NCBI RefSeq assembly: GCF_000024405.1 | Contig: NC_013517.1 | Coordinates: 1,798,001-1,862,000, forward strand | Length of the DNA stretch: 64,000 nt | Source: Sebaldella termitidis ATCC 33386 | GTDB lineage: Bacteria; Fusobacteriota; Fusobacteriia; Fusobacteriales; Leptotrichiaceae | Direction of reading: 5' to 3' | Part shown: piece after piece, positions 54,901-63,800 of the stretch | Numbering within the stretch: position 1 is the stretch's first letter | Layout of the letters: each line of letters begins with the position of its first letter | Translations under genes and position numbers: made by a program | The notes under the pieces: generated by a model | What the model saw: only the letters and a program-made list of their open reading frames with translations | Told to the model about the DNA's origin: nothing | Database searches by the model: none

Positions 54901-57900
54901 TACCTTCTTCCGGTTCCAAAGTACCTTCTTCATTTAATAAAATAAATATAACGATGTCATCGGGAACTATAACAGCTGACGGTACTACAGAAGGCTACGG
55001 TATTTTTGCGAATAATTCAAAAGGATATGGATTTTCTGAGGTAAACTTCGATGGAGGGTTAATTGATCTCAGCAAAATTTCTGCTGCGGATAAAAGCAAG
55101 GCAGTGGCTGTAGCTGTAAAGGATACAGACTTAAGCTCGTCAGGAAATATTAATACCGCTGAAAACGGAATAGCTTTTTATATAAACGGAGGAAATACAA
55201 GTATAACAGGCGGTACTATTAATTTAGACAAAGATAATTCAATAGGTCTGGCTCTTCAAAATATAGATACAAGCAGTTTTACAGGTACAGGAGCTGCATT
55301 TAATATAGATGGAAACGGTGTAATTCTTTTTCATTTAAAAGACTCAACAGGAATAAAGGATGATTTTACGGTAAATGTTGCATCAGGTTCTAATTACAGA
55401 TATGCAGATATGAAAAACAGCTCATTTACTTTTGATAAATCCTTTAGTATAGAGGATAATATAAATCTTATAGTTGCTGATGCTTCGGCTGTTCTTCTGG
55501 GGACAAGCTCGGATATTAGTTCCGCAGGAACGGGAAATATAGGGGTATATGCTAAAAATAAAGCTTCAGCTGCAGTTTTAAGTTCTCTCGGGGTTTCAGA
55601 CGAGATAACAAACAAAGGAAAAATCAACTTGGGGGATTCTTCTACAGGAATTTATGCAGAAGGCGGTGCCGGATTATTAAATGAAACTGCCGGAATCATT
55701 AATGTAGGAGATAATTCACAGGGGATTTATGCAAGAAATTCCGGATCAGCAGTAAACAGAGGAAAAATAAGCATCGGAGATTCTTCAATAGGAATTTATT
55801 TTAATAATGCATCTGCAGCAGTCAATTACGGAGATATAACAAGCGGCTCGGATAATGGCGTGGCGGTTTATATGGATGATCAGACAGCAGGCTTTAGAAA
55901 TGACGGTCTGATTTCATTAAGCGGTCAGAATAATATAGGTATTTACGATACGGGAACTGGTATCAGAGTTATTGATAACAACGGGGAAATATCAGTAGGA
56001 GATTCAGCTTCGGCAGACAGTCCGAATGTAGGTATATATTCTGTAGACGGTTCTCTGACAATAAATCATAATACAAATGCCAAAATTACTGCCGGAATAA
56101 ATTCAATGGGAATTTATGCAAAAAATACAAAAATAAATGCAGAGGGAATAATAAATATTGGAGATAACGGAACAGGAATATATGCTGATTCGGGATCAAA
56201 TGTGTATCTCGGCAGCAATGCAAGGCTGAATCTGGGAGCTGTAAATGCAGCTGGAGTATATGCACTCGACGGGAGTATCGTCGATAACTATACTTCTAAT
56301 ATAATATATCCGTCGGATTCTTATGCATTTGTACTGAATTCAGGGGCAGTTTTAAATAATTATGCTGCAAATACCATGCTTGATAACGGAAAAGTATACG
56401 CATATTCTGATAATGCAGTAATAAATAATAAGGGGAATTTTACCCTGACAGGTACTGATAATATAGTTTTATACGGAGTTAACAGCTCTGCAGTAACTAA
56501 TTCAGGAAAAATAGATGCAGGCGTAACTCAGGGAAGCAATATAGGAATATATGTAAAAGAAAGCAGTGCGGTAAACAGCGGAAAAATAATAATGGGAGAT
56601 TCTGTTATTGTTGATGAATATAATCCTTTTGTAAATAAATATTCAGTAGCAATATATGGAGAAAATTCCGATATTTTAAATGATACAAACGGTTCTGTTT
56701 CTGTCGGAGAAAACTCTGCCGGATTATATGCAGTAGGCGGAAGTATAGTAAATAAAGGGACGGTAACTTCTGTAAAAAACGGTGCAATCGGAATATTTAT
56801 AGATAACGGTACTGCAGAAAATACAGGTCTCATAGATTTATACGGAGCTGATTCAGTAGGGCTTGCAGGGAAAACAGGGGCAGTACTTACTAACTCGGGA
56901 ACAATAAGAATTCATGGAGATAATTCCATAGGGATTTTTGCAAATTTAAGTTCTTCGGTAATAAACAAGGGAACTATTGAAGTATTGGGGAATAACAGTA
57001 CAGGAATACATCTTCAGGGAAACTCGGTACTTTTGAATGAAGGAACTATAGTACTCGGATCAAATCTTTCGGAATCTGTGAAGGTATCATATTCAACAGG
57101 ATACGACATACCTGAAATACAGAATGCCGGAATAATAAAAGTATCCGAAAAATTCGAAGTTCCTGCTGATTTTCAGATTTCAATAAAGCCGGCTCCTTCT
57201 TCATTCAGAGAACCGACTGCATCTGAAATATTCTCAGATAATTATGCTCTTGAAGATATCGACGGAAGATATTTGATATCAAATGCAGTAAGCTTTGTGG
57301 CGCCATATTTTGCCGCGACAGAGCCTGTAGTAGTACTGCCTGATTTTTCACAGCATACAAATGCACTGGCATATAAGCTTGAAGATGTTTTTGTTCCTAC
57401 CACTCCTGACGGAGGACCGAATTCAGGCAAAGTAAGGGTAAAAAGCAAATCTATTACATGGGATGTTATTCCTGATGAAAATGCTGACGGAAATATAGAT
57501 CTCTGGATGGTGAAAATTCCTTATAATGTTTATACTAACGGTCTTTGGTATGACGGCTTCGGAAAATCGCTAGATGCAAATTATGCCGGAGCAAATGCAG
57601 AAGGAATAGAAATCTTCGATAAAATAGATTATATAGATAATGAAAAAGATCTAAGACATATTATGGCAAGTTTGGGAGGAAGTGTATATTCCAATATAAA
57701 CCAGAGAGAGGAAGATATAGCAGAGGTATTCGAAAGCTCGCTGGATCTTCTGCAAAGCTCGCATAATAATACAAAAGAAAATGTGAAGATAAATGTAATT
57801 GCCGGAAAAGGAAACAGAAAAGAAAAGACAGACGGTGTGGAAGAGTATGATTCTGCATATACAGGAGTAATGGCTCTGAGAGAAGTAGAAAGAACATACA

Positions 57901-58625
57901 GACATACTTTCGGATATTCGGCAGGATATCTTCATTCAGGCTTTGAATTCAAAGACGGCAATGAAAGCGAAGAATGGGTAGATACATTGCAGCTTGGAGT
58001 TCACAGTAAATACAGGGCAGATAACTGGGAACTGAGAAATGATCTTACAGCAAGGGGAAGTATTCATAATATAGACAGAAACATAGACTGGCCGTCTCCG
58101 AACAGCAGATCTGAAATGAACGGTACATATGAAACTTACAGTCTTACAAGTGATAACAGACTCGGAAAAGAGTTCGGAGTAGGAAAAAATGCTTCTGTAA
58201 CACCTTATGGAGGTATTAGGGCAATGTATGTGGTAAGACCGACTTTTGAAGAGGAAGGTTTGGAAAGATTAAAAGTCGAGGGTAATGATGCATGGAGTGT
58301 AAAACCAAGAGCCGGAGTAGAGCTTAAAGCTTCGGTTCCGATTGGGAAAAACAGTGCATGGAAAGTAAAAGGAACTTTGGATCTTGCTTATGAGTATGAG
58401 CTTGCTAATCTGAACGAGAGAGAAAGAGCTCAGCTTGTAGCAGCGGAAGACGGTTATCATGATCTTGCAAAGCCGGAGGAAGAAAAAGGACAGTTTAAAA
58501 CAAGGGCAGCAATAGGGGTAGAAGTAGAAGAAAGATACGGAGTCTTTTTGACAGGCGAATATGTAGCAGGTGAAAAGAGTCAGGAAGAGTATAGAGCTGG
58601 AGTAACATTAAAGGCTGTATTCTAA
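51912..58625 (+). CDS. Giant type V autotransporter, paralogue 2
   Basis: 2237 residues. Signal peptide MKNKNFLMFFLAVNAFAVSQG, then the same N-terminal domain as paralogue 1 (YEKLYNGMVQNIEAGKSN, YIVKPEYLEWQIFFSGFY), then a long Gly/Asn/Ser-rich beta-helix passenger (repeats of GIYA, NTGNI, SSAVTNSG). The C-terminal barrel from about 1880 ends YRAGVTLKAVF. The barrels of the two paralogues are nearly collinear (NTKENVKINVIAGKG, LREVERTYRHTFGYS, RNIDWPS shared), while the passengers differ almost throughout. Surface adhesin or cell-cell interaction factor is the likely role. It has its own promoter and terminator. Confidence 0.93.
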   Translation: MKNKNFLMFFLAVNAFAVSQGAAESIKRPEKYEKLYNGMVQNIEAGKSNVKNYEVLEKILEKRNKELKDLYEQSDYIVKPEYLEWQIFFSGFYSHRESGDNTLANGTYHSDPSNVNGKFYTALGEAKQVDLGLYIPERTIKRSPVELKLVSPPEINLSSLDVNPEVNPSVSPDAASGTYKEYTPVGSMKSFLEAYENVFKSETNSQLKDDGVTELINSGDPSSSYKINYNVNTGLNITYDTVTDSFSENKLFTNGDSLVTWGTNSITTSYGNTANDPAFYGGGTRVAGVYGGTGNSITNSNQMDLKGPFTYGMVAEGGNSNTLINNSTGIISDDKENDITDTWYNNEIPHIGETITYTQEKTTSDPNIVINDPYRTTTVSKHPDGNIIYVNGRPVYRHGGTATNPDVSSTVTTIDSIDYTRTTSVTSYTGGYLGYKVGMFVNSNLNPINTIIQNDGKIKFNGYSSIGMYTSAGVRLSDVQMLNTATIDINTGNYTGYSNFGMKLDGVVNNDQTKKIISNTGTISISNGAGIAVVNGSVGEGFVENSGTITVTNGTGVYLAPVSTSARLEDAVNTASGIIDVTSGAGMYALGGRDEITRVINNGEISVLGGMGMVASGKNAEAVNTSNDFKIKTSTGGFYAHNGGKVINSADLTVNSSGVSLFNIDVNSEGSSVGNIIMDGTNSVAVYNKGKFTSTGDIDIAKSGSIAVYSTGTDNTNIKADTIKLDGAKGAAFYTDGGKINISPNTGTTTAVTVSGDSSYLFYDSSFKTGAVPNQTFVIDGNFTANVKDGAIAFDFKNNSGNLIDYVKNSLLNIKSGTTTINIEGTAFHAKNSTISIDEVSQIKTTGGLASGSVILKGSDVFYAEESTINIDQDSDLDDSADTYQKNQSHIANSNVNLLSGMTISGSKNDQYGIGQEDYKNSGVTLTNAGDIILTGSGTTGIYGNNAKIINNGNITTGDSSTGIFSSNNAEVTNTGNINFGNSGIGIYGINTYGSKVPSSGSKVPSSFNKINITMSSGTITADGTTEGYGIFANNSKGYGFSEVNFDGGLIDLSKISAADKSKAVAVAVKDTDLSSSGNINTAENGIAFYINGGNTSITGGTINLDKDNSIGLALQNIDTSSFTGTGAAFNIDGNGVILFHLKDSTGIKDDFTVNVASGSNYRYADMKNSSFTFDKSFSIEDNINLIVADASAVLLGTSSDISSAGTGNIGVYAKNKASAAVLSSLGVSDEITNKGKINLGDSSTGIYAEGGAGLLNETAGIINVGDNSQGIYARNSGSAVNRGKISIGDSSIGIYFNNASAAVNYGDITSGSDNGVAVYMDDQTAGFRNDGLISLSGQNNIGIYDTGTGIRVIDNNGEISVGDSASADSPNVGIYSVDGSLTINHNTNAKITAGINSMGIYAKNTKINAEGIINIGDNGTGIYADSGSNVYLGSNARLNLGAVNAAGVYALDGSIVDNYTSNIIYPSDSYAFVLNSGAVLNNYAANTMLDNGKVYAYSDNAVINNKGNFTLTGTDNIVLYGVNSSAVTNSGKIDAGVTQGSNIGIYVKESSAVNSGKIIMGDSVIVDEYNPFVNKYSVAIYGENSDILNDTNGSVSVGENSAGLYAVGGSIVNKGTVTSVKNGAIGIFIDNGTAENTGLIDLYGADSVGLAGKTGAVLTNSGTIRIHGDNSIGIFANLSSSVINKGTIEVLGNNSTGIHLQGNSVLLNEGTIVLGSNLSESVKVSYSTGYDIPEIQNAGIIKVSEKFEVPADFQISIKPAPSSFREPTASEIFSDNYALEDIDGRYLISNAVSFVAPYFAATEPVVVLPDFSQHTNALAYKLEDVFVPTTPDGGPNSGKVRVKSKSITWDVIPDENADGNIDLWMVKIPYNVYTNGLWYDGFGKSLDANYAGANAEGIEIFDKIDYIDNEKDLRHIMASLGGSVYSNINQREEDIAEVFESSLDLLQSSHNNTKENVKINVIAGKGNRKEKTDGVEEYDSAYTGVMALREVERTYRHTFGYSAGYLHSGFEFKDGNESEEWVDTLQLGVHSKYRADNWELRNDLTARGSIHNIDRNIDWPSPNSRSEMNGTYETYSLTSDNRLGKEFGVGKNASVTPYGGIRAMYVVRPTFEEEGLERLKVEGNDAWSVKPRAGVELKASVPIGKNSAWKVKGTLDLAYEYELANLNERERAQLVAAEDGYHDLAKPEEEKGQFKTRAAIGVEVEERYGVFLTGEYVAGEKSQEEYRAGVTLKAVF
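54891..54932 (+). repeat. Perfect 21-bp tandem duplication in autotransporter 2
   Basis: Two copies, differing only at the last base, encode GSKVPSS-GSKVPSS at residues 994-1007. The length is a multiple of three, so the frame is kept. It sits at a loop between beta-helix turns. Confidence 0.9.
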
Positions 58626-58655
58626 TTAACATTTATTATTAAAAAATATAAATAT

Positions 58656-58698
58656 AAAGGTACTGTAGCAGTTAGAAACTGCAATACAGTACCTTTTT
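58656..58698. terminator. Terminator between autotransporter 2 and DUF1622 gene
   Basis: AAAGGTACTGTA (58656-58667) pairs with TACAGTACCTTTT (from 58685) and encloses a second stem GCAGTT/AACTGC. Flanking A and T runs make it bidirectional for the convergent genes. Confidence 0.92.
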
Positions 58699-58719
58699 TA
58701 TATAAGCAAAAACAGAAGT

Positions 58720-59052
58720 TTATCCCTGCCGTGCTGTCTCTTTTATCTCCTTTTGTAAAAAGTAGGAAATGAAAGTACGTATAAAAACTATTACAATAAG
58801 TGTTATTATTTCGTTTAGTTCAGGATGAGCTATAGTATCTATAATATCAGCAGCTATTAACACTTCCAGACCGAGAAGAATATATGAAGCCAGAAAAGTA
58901 CGGATATAAGCCCGCTGTACTGCTTTCTCGCTGCTGCTGCTTTTGGAGAGTTCATTTTTGAAAAACTGAAAGGTAGAAATAATAACTCCCCAGATGATAA
59001 TTACACCGGAGAAAAAACTCATAATAGTACCTAAATATCTGATATGTTCCAA
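58720..59052 (-). CDS. DUF1622 family membrane protein
   Basis: About 110 residues with three membrane segments: SFFSGVIIIWGVIISTFQFF, a central SYILLGLEVLIAADIIDTIAHPEL, and ITLIVIVFIRTFISYFL. The central segment is the DUF1622 signature. The start is probably the TTG at 59052, which follows an AAGGAG; the frame stays open to ATG 59097, giving 125 residues. Function unknown. Single gene on the - strand. Confidence 0.78.
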   Translation of the reverse strand: MEHIRYLGTIMSFFSGVIIIWGVIISTFQFFKNELSKSSSSEKAVQRAYIRTFLASYILLGLEVLIAADIIDTIAHPELNEIITLIVIVFIRTFISYFLQKEIKETARQG

Positions 59053-59097
59053 AATCCTTACACTCCTTTCTCCCAAAATAATATTTATAAAATACAA

Positions 59098-59398
59098 GAG
59101 AATTTTTTTTATTATACCATCTTTTATTAAGAAAAGATAAGCTAAAATATTTCTTTATGAAACCATTCATGTTTAACCGGATATAAATATAATACTATAC
59201 CAGTATAAAAAAATACTTTATGAAATATTATTTCCTAAAAAAAGAAAAATAATAATAAAAATGACTAAAAGTCAAATTTTATAAGTGAAGTAAAAAAAGT
59301 ACTGATAAAAATATCTTTTCCGAAAAAATTGAAGTTTGCTGAAAATTTACAAATACTTTTTTCAGGCTATTATTATAGGGAAGAATCAAAAATTGGAG
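59098..59398. other. Intergenic region before the PTS regulator
   Basis: AT-rich, with a small stem ATACT/AGTAT near 59196-59210 next to an A-run and no other element I can support. GGAGG at 59395-59399 is the ribosome site of the regulator. Confidence 0.5.
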
Positions 59399-61489
59399 GT
59401 GGTCATAATACTTAACTTGAAAGAAATCGAAATTTTTAATATTTTTATTTCTTCAGATGAAGTAAACATCAATGAATTAGCCGGTAAGTTTTATGTCACA
59501 GAAAGGAGTATAAGATATAATATCGAAAAAATAAATCAGGTTTTGGAGCTTCTCAATTTTAATACCATACAAAAAACCAAGAAAGGATGTCTTACATTAT
59601 CAAAAAATCAAAATCTGAATAAAATGCTGGATTTTCTAAAAGAACTGGAAATTTTATTACCTTATGAAAGGATGGAAATATTAAAGCTGACACTTGCTTT
59701 GGATCCGAACGGCCTAAATATAAACAGGCTTTATAAAAAACTGGAGGTCTCCAGAACAACCTTGAAAAAGGATTTTGATGAAGTAAAAAGAGAGCTTTTC
59801 CAATCAGGGCTTTTGGTAGAGCAGGTGAAGAAAGGCGGGCTTCAGATAAGCGGGGAATATGAAGATATAGAAAAATTCCGGATCAAATTTCTTATGAAAT
59901 ATCTTCAGCTTTATCTGGATAACAGACCGGGAAAATCCTTTGAAAAAATTATACTTAATATGATGAAAGATATTTTTAGACTTAATAATCCGGGACTGGT
60001 GAAAAAATTTATAAAAAATGTAGCAAAAAATCTGGAAATTATTATATCTGACGAACCATTCGGCATAATAGCCAGCTATATGCTTATAGTAATACTGAAC
60101 AATAAATCTGGAAAGGAGAATTTACAGGAGCCTGCTGTGACAGAAGAAAGGTTTCTGAAGGAAACAGATGAATATCGGTCAATAATAAAACATATAAGTG
60201 AAATTGAAATGGCAGAAGAAATAAAATTTAAAAATACCCAGATATTAAAACTCGCTGATCTGGTTTTAGGGAGCAATTCATTTCATATAGAAAATGATTT
60301 TTATGAAAGCTGGATAGAAATAGACCTTCTGGCTAAAAAGCTTATAAATAATATGAATCAGAAGATCGAAGCTGATATATCAAATGACGAAATACTTTTC
60401 AGATGTCTTATACATCATTTGAAACCGACGATTTACAGGATAAAAAAAGGCGTAAGAATAGTAAATCCAATATTTGAGAATATGAAAATAAAGAAAGATG
60501 ATTTCTATTATTATGTAAAAGATGCAGCAAAAGAACTGGAAAAAATGCTGGGACAGGAAATACCGGAAGATGAGCTTTTTCTGCTGATAATACATTTTAA
60601 GGCATCTATAGAAAGAAACCGGCCGAAGCATGTAAAAAAAATACTTCTGGTATGCAGTCTGGGATACGGAACAGCTACACTGCTTGCTCAGAATATAAGG
60701 GATACATATGAAGTGGAAATTATGGAAATACTTCCTTATTATGCTTTAAGAGAATCAATAAAGGAGTATAAGGGAATAGATCTTATAATTACCACTGTGG
60801 ATATAAAGGAAAGCAAAAAGCCAAAGAATGTGCCTGTGGTAAAAATAAATCCGATATTTACTCTGGATGATATCAAAATACTGAATGAGGCAAATCTGGA
60901 GCAGAGCAATAAAACCATACTGCTTTCTGAAATAATAGACGTAATAGAAAAAGAAACAAGAATTTTGAACAGGGAAAGGCTTATTGACAGTCTGAGTGTG
61001 AAGCTTGAAAACAAAATAATAAATGATATAGGGAAGAAAAAAGTAGAAATACTGGAAATTCTCAAGGAGGAAAATATTTATCTGAACCAGGAGGTGAAAA
61101 ACTGGCAGGAAGCTATTATATTCGGCGGTAAGGTGCTGGAATCCAGAGGATATATAAGCAGCTCTTATATAGATGATATGCTGGAAATGTCAAATAAATA
61201 CAGTGAATATATTGTTATTTCCGAAGGTGTGGCAATACCGCATTCCAAAAATAAAAGAAATGTATTTAAAACAGGAATGATGCTTCTTACCTTGAAAAAT
61301 CCCGTTACATTTCCTGCCGGGCAGTCAGTGGATACTTTCTTTATATTTTCGATTTACAAAAAGCAGGAACATCTGAATGCAATAAGCGAATTAATAGATT
61401 TGATACTGAAATATGATATAAGATCATACTTGAAAAAGGAAAGCAGAAAGAAGAATGTCATAAAATTTATTTCAAATGTGGAGAGCTAG
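59399..61489 (+). CDS. PRD-containing PTS transcriptional activator (MtlR/GatR-like)
   Basis: About 696 residues. An N-terminal HTH (NINELAGKFYVTERSIRYNI) is followed by a second HTH/Mga-like part, two PRD regulatory domains (one around ILFRCLIHHLKPTIYRI), an EIIB-like domain with C419 in LLVCSLGYGTATLL, and an EIIA type-2 domain with H615 in GVAIPHSKNKRN. Phosphorylation by PTS proteins on these residues sets its activity. The start is uncertain: GTG 59399 overlaps the GGAGG, TTG 59417 is 17 bases away, and an ATA at 59408 is at the ideal distance. The frame extends to TTG 59336. It very likely controls the gat-type genes that follow. Confidence 0.88.
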   Translation: MVIILNLKEIEIFNIFISSDEVNINELAGKFYVTERSIRYNIEKINQVLELLNFNTIQKTKKGCLTLSKNQNLNKMLDFLKELEILLPYERMEILKLTLALDPNGLNINRLYKKLEVSRTTLKKDFDEVKRELFQSGLLVEQVKKGGLQISGEYEDIEKFRIKFLMKYLQLYLDNRPGKSFEKIILNMMKDIFRLNNPGLVKKFIKNVAKNLEIIISDEPFGIIASYMLIVILNNKSGKENLQEPAVTEERFLKETDEYRSIIKHISEIEMAEEIKFKNTQILKLADLVLGSNSFHIENDFYESWIEIDLLAKKLINNMNQKIEADISNDEILFRCLIHHLKPTIYRIKKGVRIVNPIFENMKIKKDDFYYYVKDAAKELEKMLGQEIPEDELFLLIIHFKASIERNRPKHVKKILLVCSLGYGTATLLAQNIRDTYEVEIMEILPYYALRESIKEYKGIDLIITTVDIKESKKPKNVPVVKINPIFTLDDIKILNEANLEQSNKTILLSEIIDVIEKETRILNRERLIDSLSVKLENKIINDIGKKKVEILEILKEENIYLNQEVKNWQEAIIFGGKVLESRGYISSSYIDDMLEMSNKYSEYIVISEGVAIPHSKNKRNVFKTGMMLLTLKNPVTFPAGQSVDTFFIFSIYKKQEHLNAISELIDLILKYDIRSYLKKESRKKNVIKFISNVES

Positions 61490-61560
61490 TATTTTTTCTA
61501 TTTATATTTCCAGTAATGAAAATATTTACGGAATACGGAGATTTTGAAATCATCAGTCAG

Positions 61561-61572
61561 CCGGAATTCCGG
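61561..61572 (+). promoter_or_regulatory. Palindrome upstream of the gat-type operon
   Basis: CCGGAATTCCGG, a perfect 12-base palindrome in otherwise AT-rich sequence, 57 bases before the EIIA start. Candidate operator for the PRD regulator. Confidence 0.5.
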
Positions 61573-61628
61573 GAAAATATAAAAAACCGTTCATAATATT
61601 TTTAACTATATAAACAAGGAGGTAGAGA

Positions 61629-62096
61629 ATGCATAATTTATTTGATTATTTTAAAAAGGATCTTATATTTCTTGATTTTGAATCTGATAATCAAATTAAT
61701 TTTTTTGGTAAGATTTACAAAATACTTGAAGAAAGGGGCGATGTAAAATTTTCTTTTCTAAATTCAATAATAGAGAGAGAAAAGGAATTTCCCACTGGAC
61801 TGGATCTGGGGAAATATAAAATAGCAATACCGCACACTAATCCTGAACATATTAATACAGAAGCCATAGTTTTTGTAAGGAATAAAAATAAGATAGTATT
61901 CAGGGATATGGGAATGGATCTGAATGATCTGGAAACTGATTTCATATTTGTGCTGTTGGTAAAAAAGAACGGGGAACAAATAGAAGTTTTGGAAAATCTG
62001 ATGAATCTTCTTTCAGAGGAAAAGCTGCTGGATGAATTGAAAAATTCAGAGACTGAGGAAGAAGTATATAATTTATTAAGAGAAAAAATAAAATAA
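61629..62096 (+). CDS. gatA: PTS EIIA, galactitol/fructose type
   Basis: 155 residues with the EIIA type-2 core: EREKEFPTGLDLGKYKIAIPHTNPEHI, with active-site H69. It receives phosphate from HPr and passes it to EIIB. AAGGAGG upstream. First gene of the A-B-C-kinase operon. Assignment to galactitol rests on the EIIC partner. Confidence 0.9.
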   Translation: MHNLFDYFKKDLIFLDFESDNQINFFGKIYKILEERGDVKFSFLNSIIEREKEFPTGLDLGKYKIAIPHTNPEHINTEAIVFVRNKNKIVFRDMGMDLNDLETDFIFVLLVKKNGEQIEVLENLMNLLSEEKLLDELKNSETEEEVYNLLREKIK

Positions 62097-62111
62097 ACGG
62101 GAGGAAATATT

Positions 62112-62390
62112 ATGAAAAGAATTATCGTAGCATGCGGTTCAGGAGTAGCAACATCACAAACAGTAGCTTCAAAGGTAGAAAAGCTTTTGAAGGAGAAAAA
62201 GATAAATGCAAAGGTAGAGGCAGTGGATATAAAATCACTGAAAACATATTTAAAGCAGAGTGATGTGTATATTTCCATAGTACCGGCCAAGGAAGAGGTG
62301 GGAATACCCGTATTAAGCGGAATACCTTTTTTGACAGGAGTAGGGGTAAATGAAGAACTGGAAAAATTAATCAAAATAATAAACAGTTAG
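62112..62390 (+). CDS. gatB: PTS EIIB, galactitol type
   Basis: 92 residues, MKRIIVACGSGVATSQTVASK with phosphocysteine C8, the typical GatB N-terminus and length. It lies 15 bases after EIIA. Confidence 0.92.
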   Translation: MKRIIVACGSGVATSQTVASKVEKLLKEKKINAKVEAVDIKSLKTYLKQSDVYISIVPAKEEVGIPVLSGIPFLTGVGVNEELEKLIKIINS

Positions 62391-62437
62391 AGCAGTAACA
62401 GCAGAGCAATAAAATATCTAAGGAGGTTATTTAAGTT

Positions 62438-63799
62438 ATGAAAGAGATTATCAACTATATTCTGAACGATTTGGGAGCGCATGTTTTTCTGCCTATGATA
62501 ATGATAATAGTGGGTCTGATAGTCAGAATGAAATTTAAGGATGCATTTTCATCAGCATTAACACTTGGTGTGGCATTTCTGGGGATGGGAATGGTTCTTG
62601 GATTTATGTTTAATTCCATAGGGCCTGCATCCGAAAGCTTTGTAAAAAACACAGGACTGCAGTTAAATGCAATTGATACAGGATGGTCTCCGCTGGCTTC
62701 TGTCGCATGGGGATGGCCGTATGCATTTTTTCTTTTTCCGATACAGATAGGGATAAATATAATTATGCTTGCCACAAAACAGACAAATACCCTGAATGTG
62801 GATTTATGGAATGTATGGAATAAAATTCTTACAGCAGTATTTGTAACGGCAATTTCGGGAAGTGTAATAGCCGGACTTGCGGTTGGTGCGGTAGAAGTAT
62901 ATTTTGAGCTGAAAAACTCTGATCTTACACAGGCTGAGGTATATAAAATAACCAAGATTCCGGGAGTGGCATGTCCACATTCTATGGCACTGTTTAATGT
63001 AATAGTATATCCCTTTGATCTGCTTTTGAGAAAAATTCCGTTTTTTAACAGACAGCTTGATGCAGAACATCTTAAGGATAAAATAGGAATATTTGCAGAA
63101 AATCATGTGATGGGTTTCATAGTGGGAATACTTATAGGAATATTTGCAAGATATGATGTGAGTCAGATACTTACATTAGGTGTACAGGCTGCAACAGCAT
63201 TAAGAATATTTCCCATGGTGGCTAAATTATTTATGGAAGCCCTTGCACCTATTTCAGATGCAGCAAGTGAATTTATGAAGAAAAGATTTCCCGGAAGAGA
63301 ATTTTATATCGGGCTTGACTGGCCGTTTCTTGCAGGATCCTCTGAATTATGGGTAACTACTATAATTCTGGTACCTATTACAATATTATTTGCTGTAATA
63401 CTGCCGGGAAATAACGTACTTCCGTTCGGCGGGATTATTAATATCTGTATAGCTGTTCCTCTGCTGATAGTAACAGGCGGAAATCTTCTCAGAATGATAG
63501 TAATAGGAATAATAACTACACCGGTTTTTCTATATGTAGGTACTTATTTTGCACCGACTATAACTGAGCTTGCAAGAAAAGTAGGTACAGTGGAAATTCC
63601 TGCCAATTCAATGATAACCTGGTCAAGTATGGAAGCCCCAGTATTCAGATTTGTCTGGTCATATGCTTCCGGAGTAATGAAAGGAAATTTTACGGGAGTT
63701 ATTTTTCTGGCAATATGGCTGGCTTTGTGGGTTTTTTATGTGAAGGGCATGAAGAAAAGAAGGGAAGAAGAACTAAACGCAGAAATGGCGGAGGCATAA
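62438..63799 (+). CDS. gatC: PTS EIIC, galactitol type
   Basis: 453 residues with about nine to ten membrane segments. GatC-like segments are GMVLGFMFNSIGPASESFVKNTG, NHVMGFIVGILIGIFARYD, and GLDWPFLAGSSELWVTT. With GatA and GatB it forms a complete PTS permease. Related permeases also carry galactitol, arabitol or ribulose-type sugars, so the substrate is tentative. AAGGAGG precedes the ATG. Confidence 0.92.
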   Translation: MKEIINYILNDLGAHVFLPMIMIIVGLIVRMKFKDAFSSALTLGVAFLGMGMVLGFMFNSIGPASESFVKNTGLQLNAIDTGWSPLASVAWGWPYAFFLFPIQIGINIIMLATKQTNTLNVDLWNVWNKILTAVFVTAISGSVIAGLAVGAVEVYFELKNSDLTQAEVYKITKIPGVACPHSMALFNVIVYPFDLLLRKIPFFNRQLDAEHLKDKIGIFAENHVMGFIVGILIGIFARYDVSQILTLGVQAATALRIFPMVAKLFMEALAPISDAASEFMKKRFPGREFYIGLDWPFLAGSSELWVTTIILVPITILFAVILPGNNVLPFGGIINICIAVPLLIVTGGNLLRMIVIGIITTPVFLYVGTYFAPTITELARKVGTVEIPANSMITWSSMEAPVFRFVWSYASGVMKGNFTGVIFLAIWLALWVFYVKGMKKRREEELNAEMAEA

Positions 63800-63800
63800 A

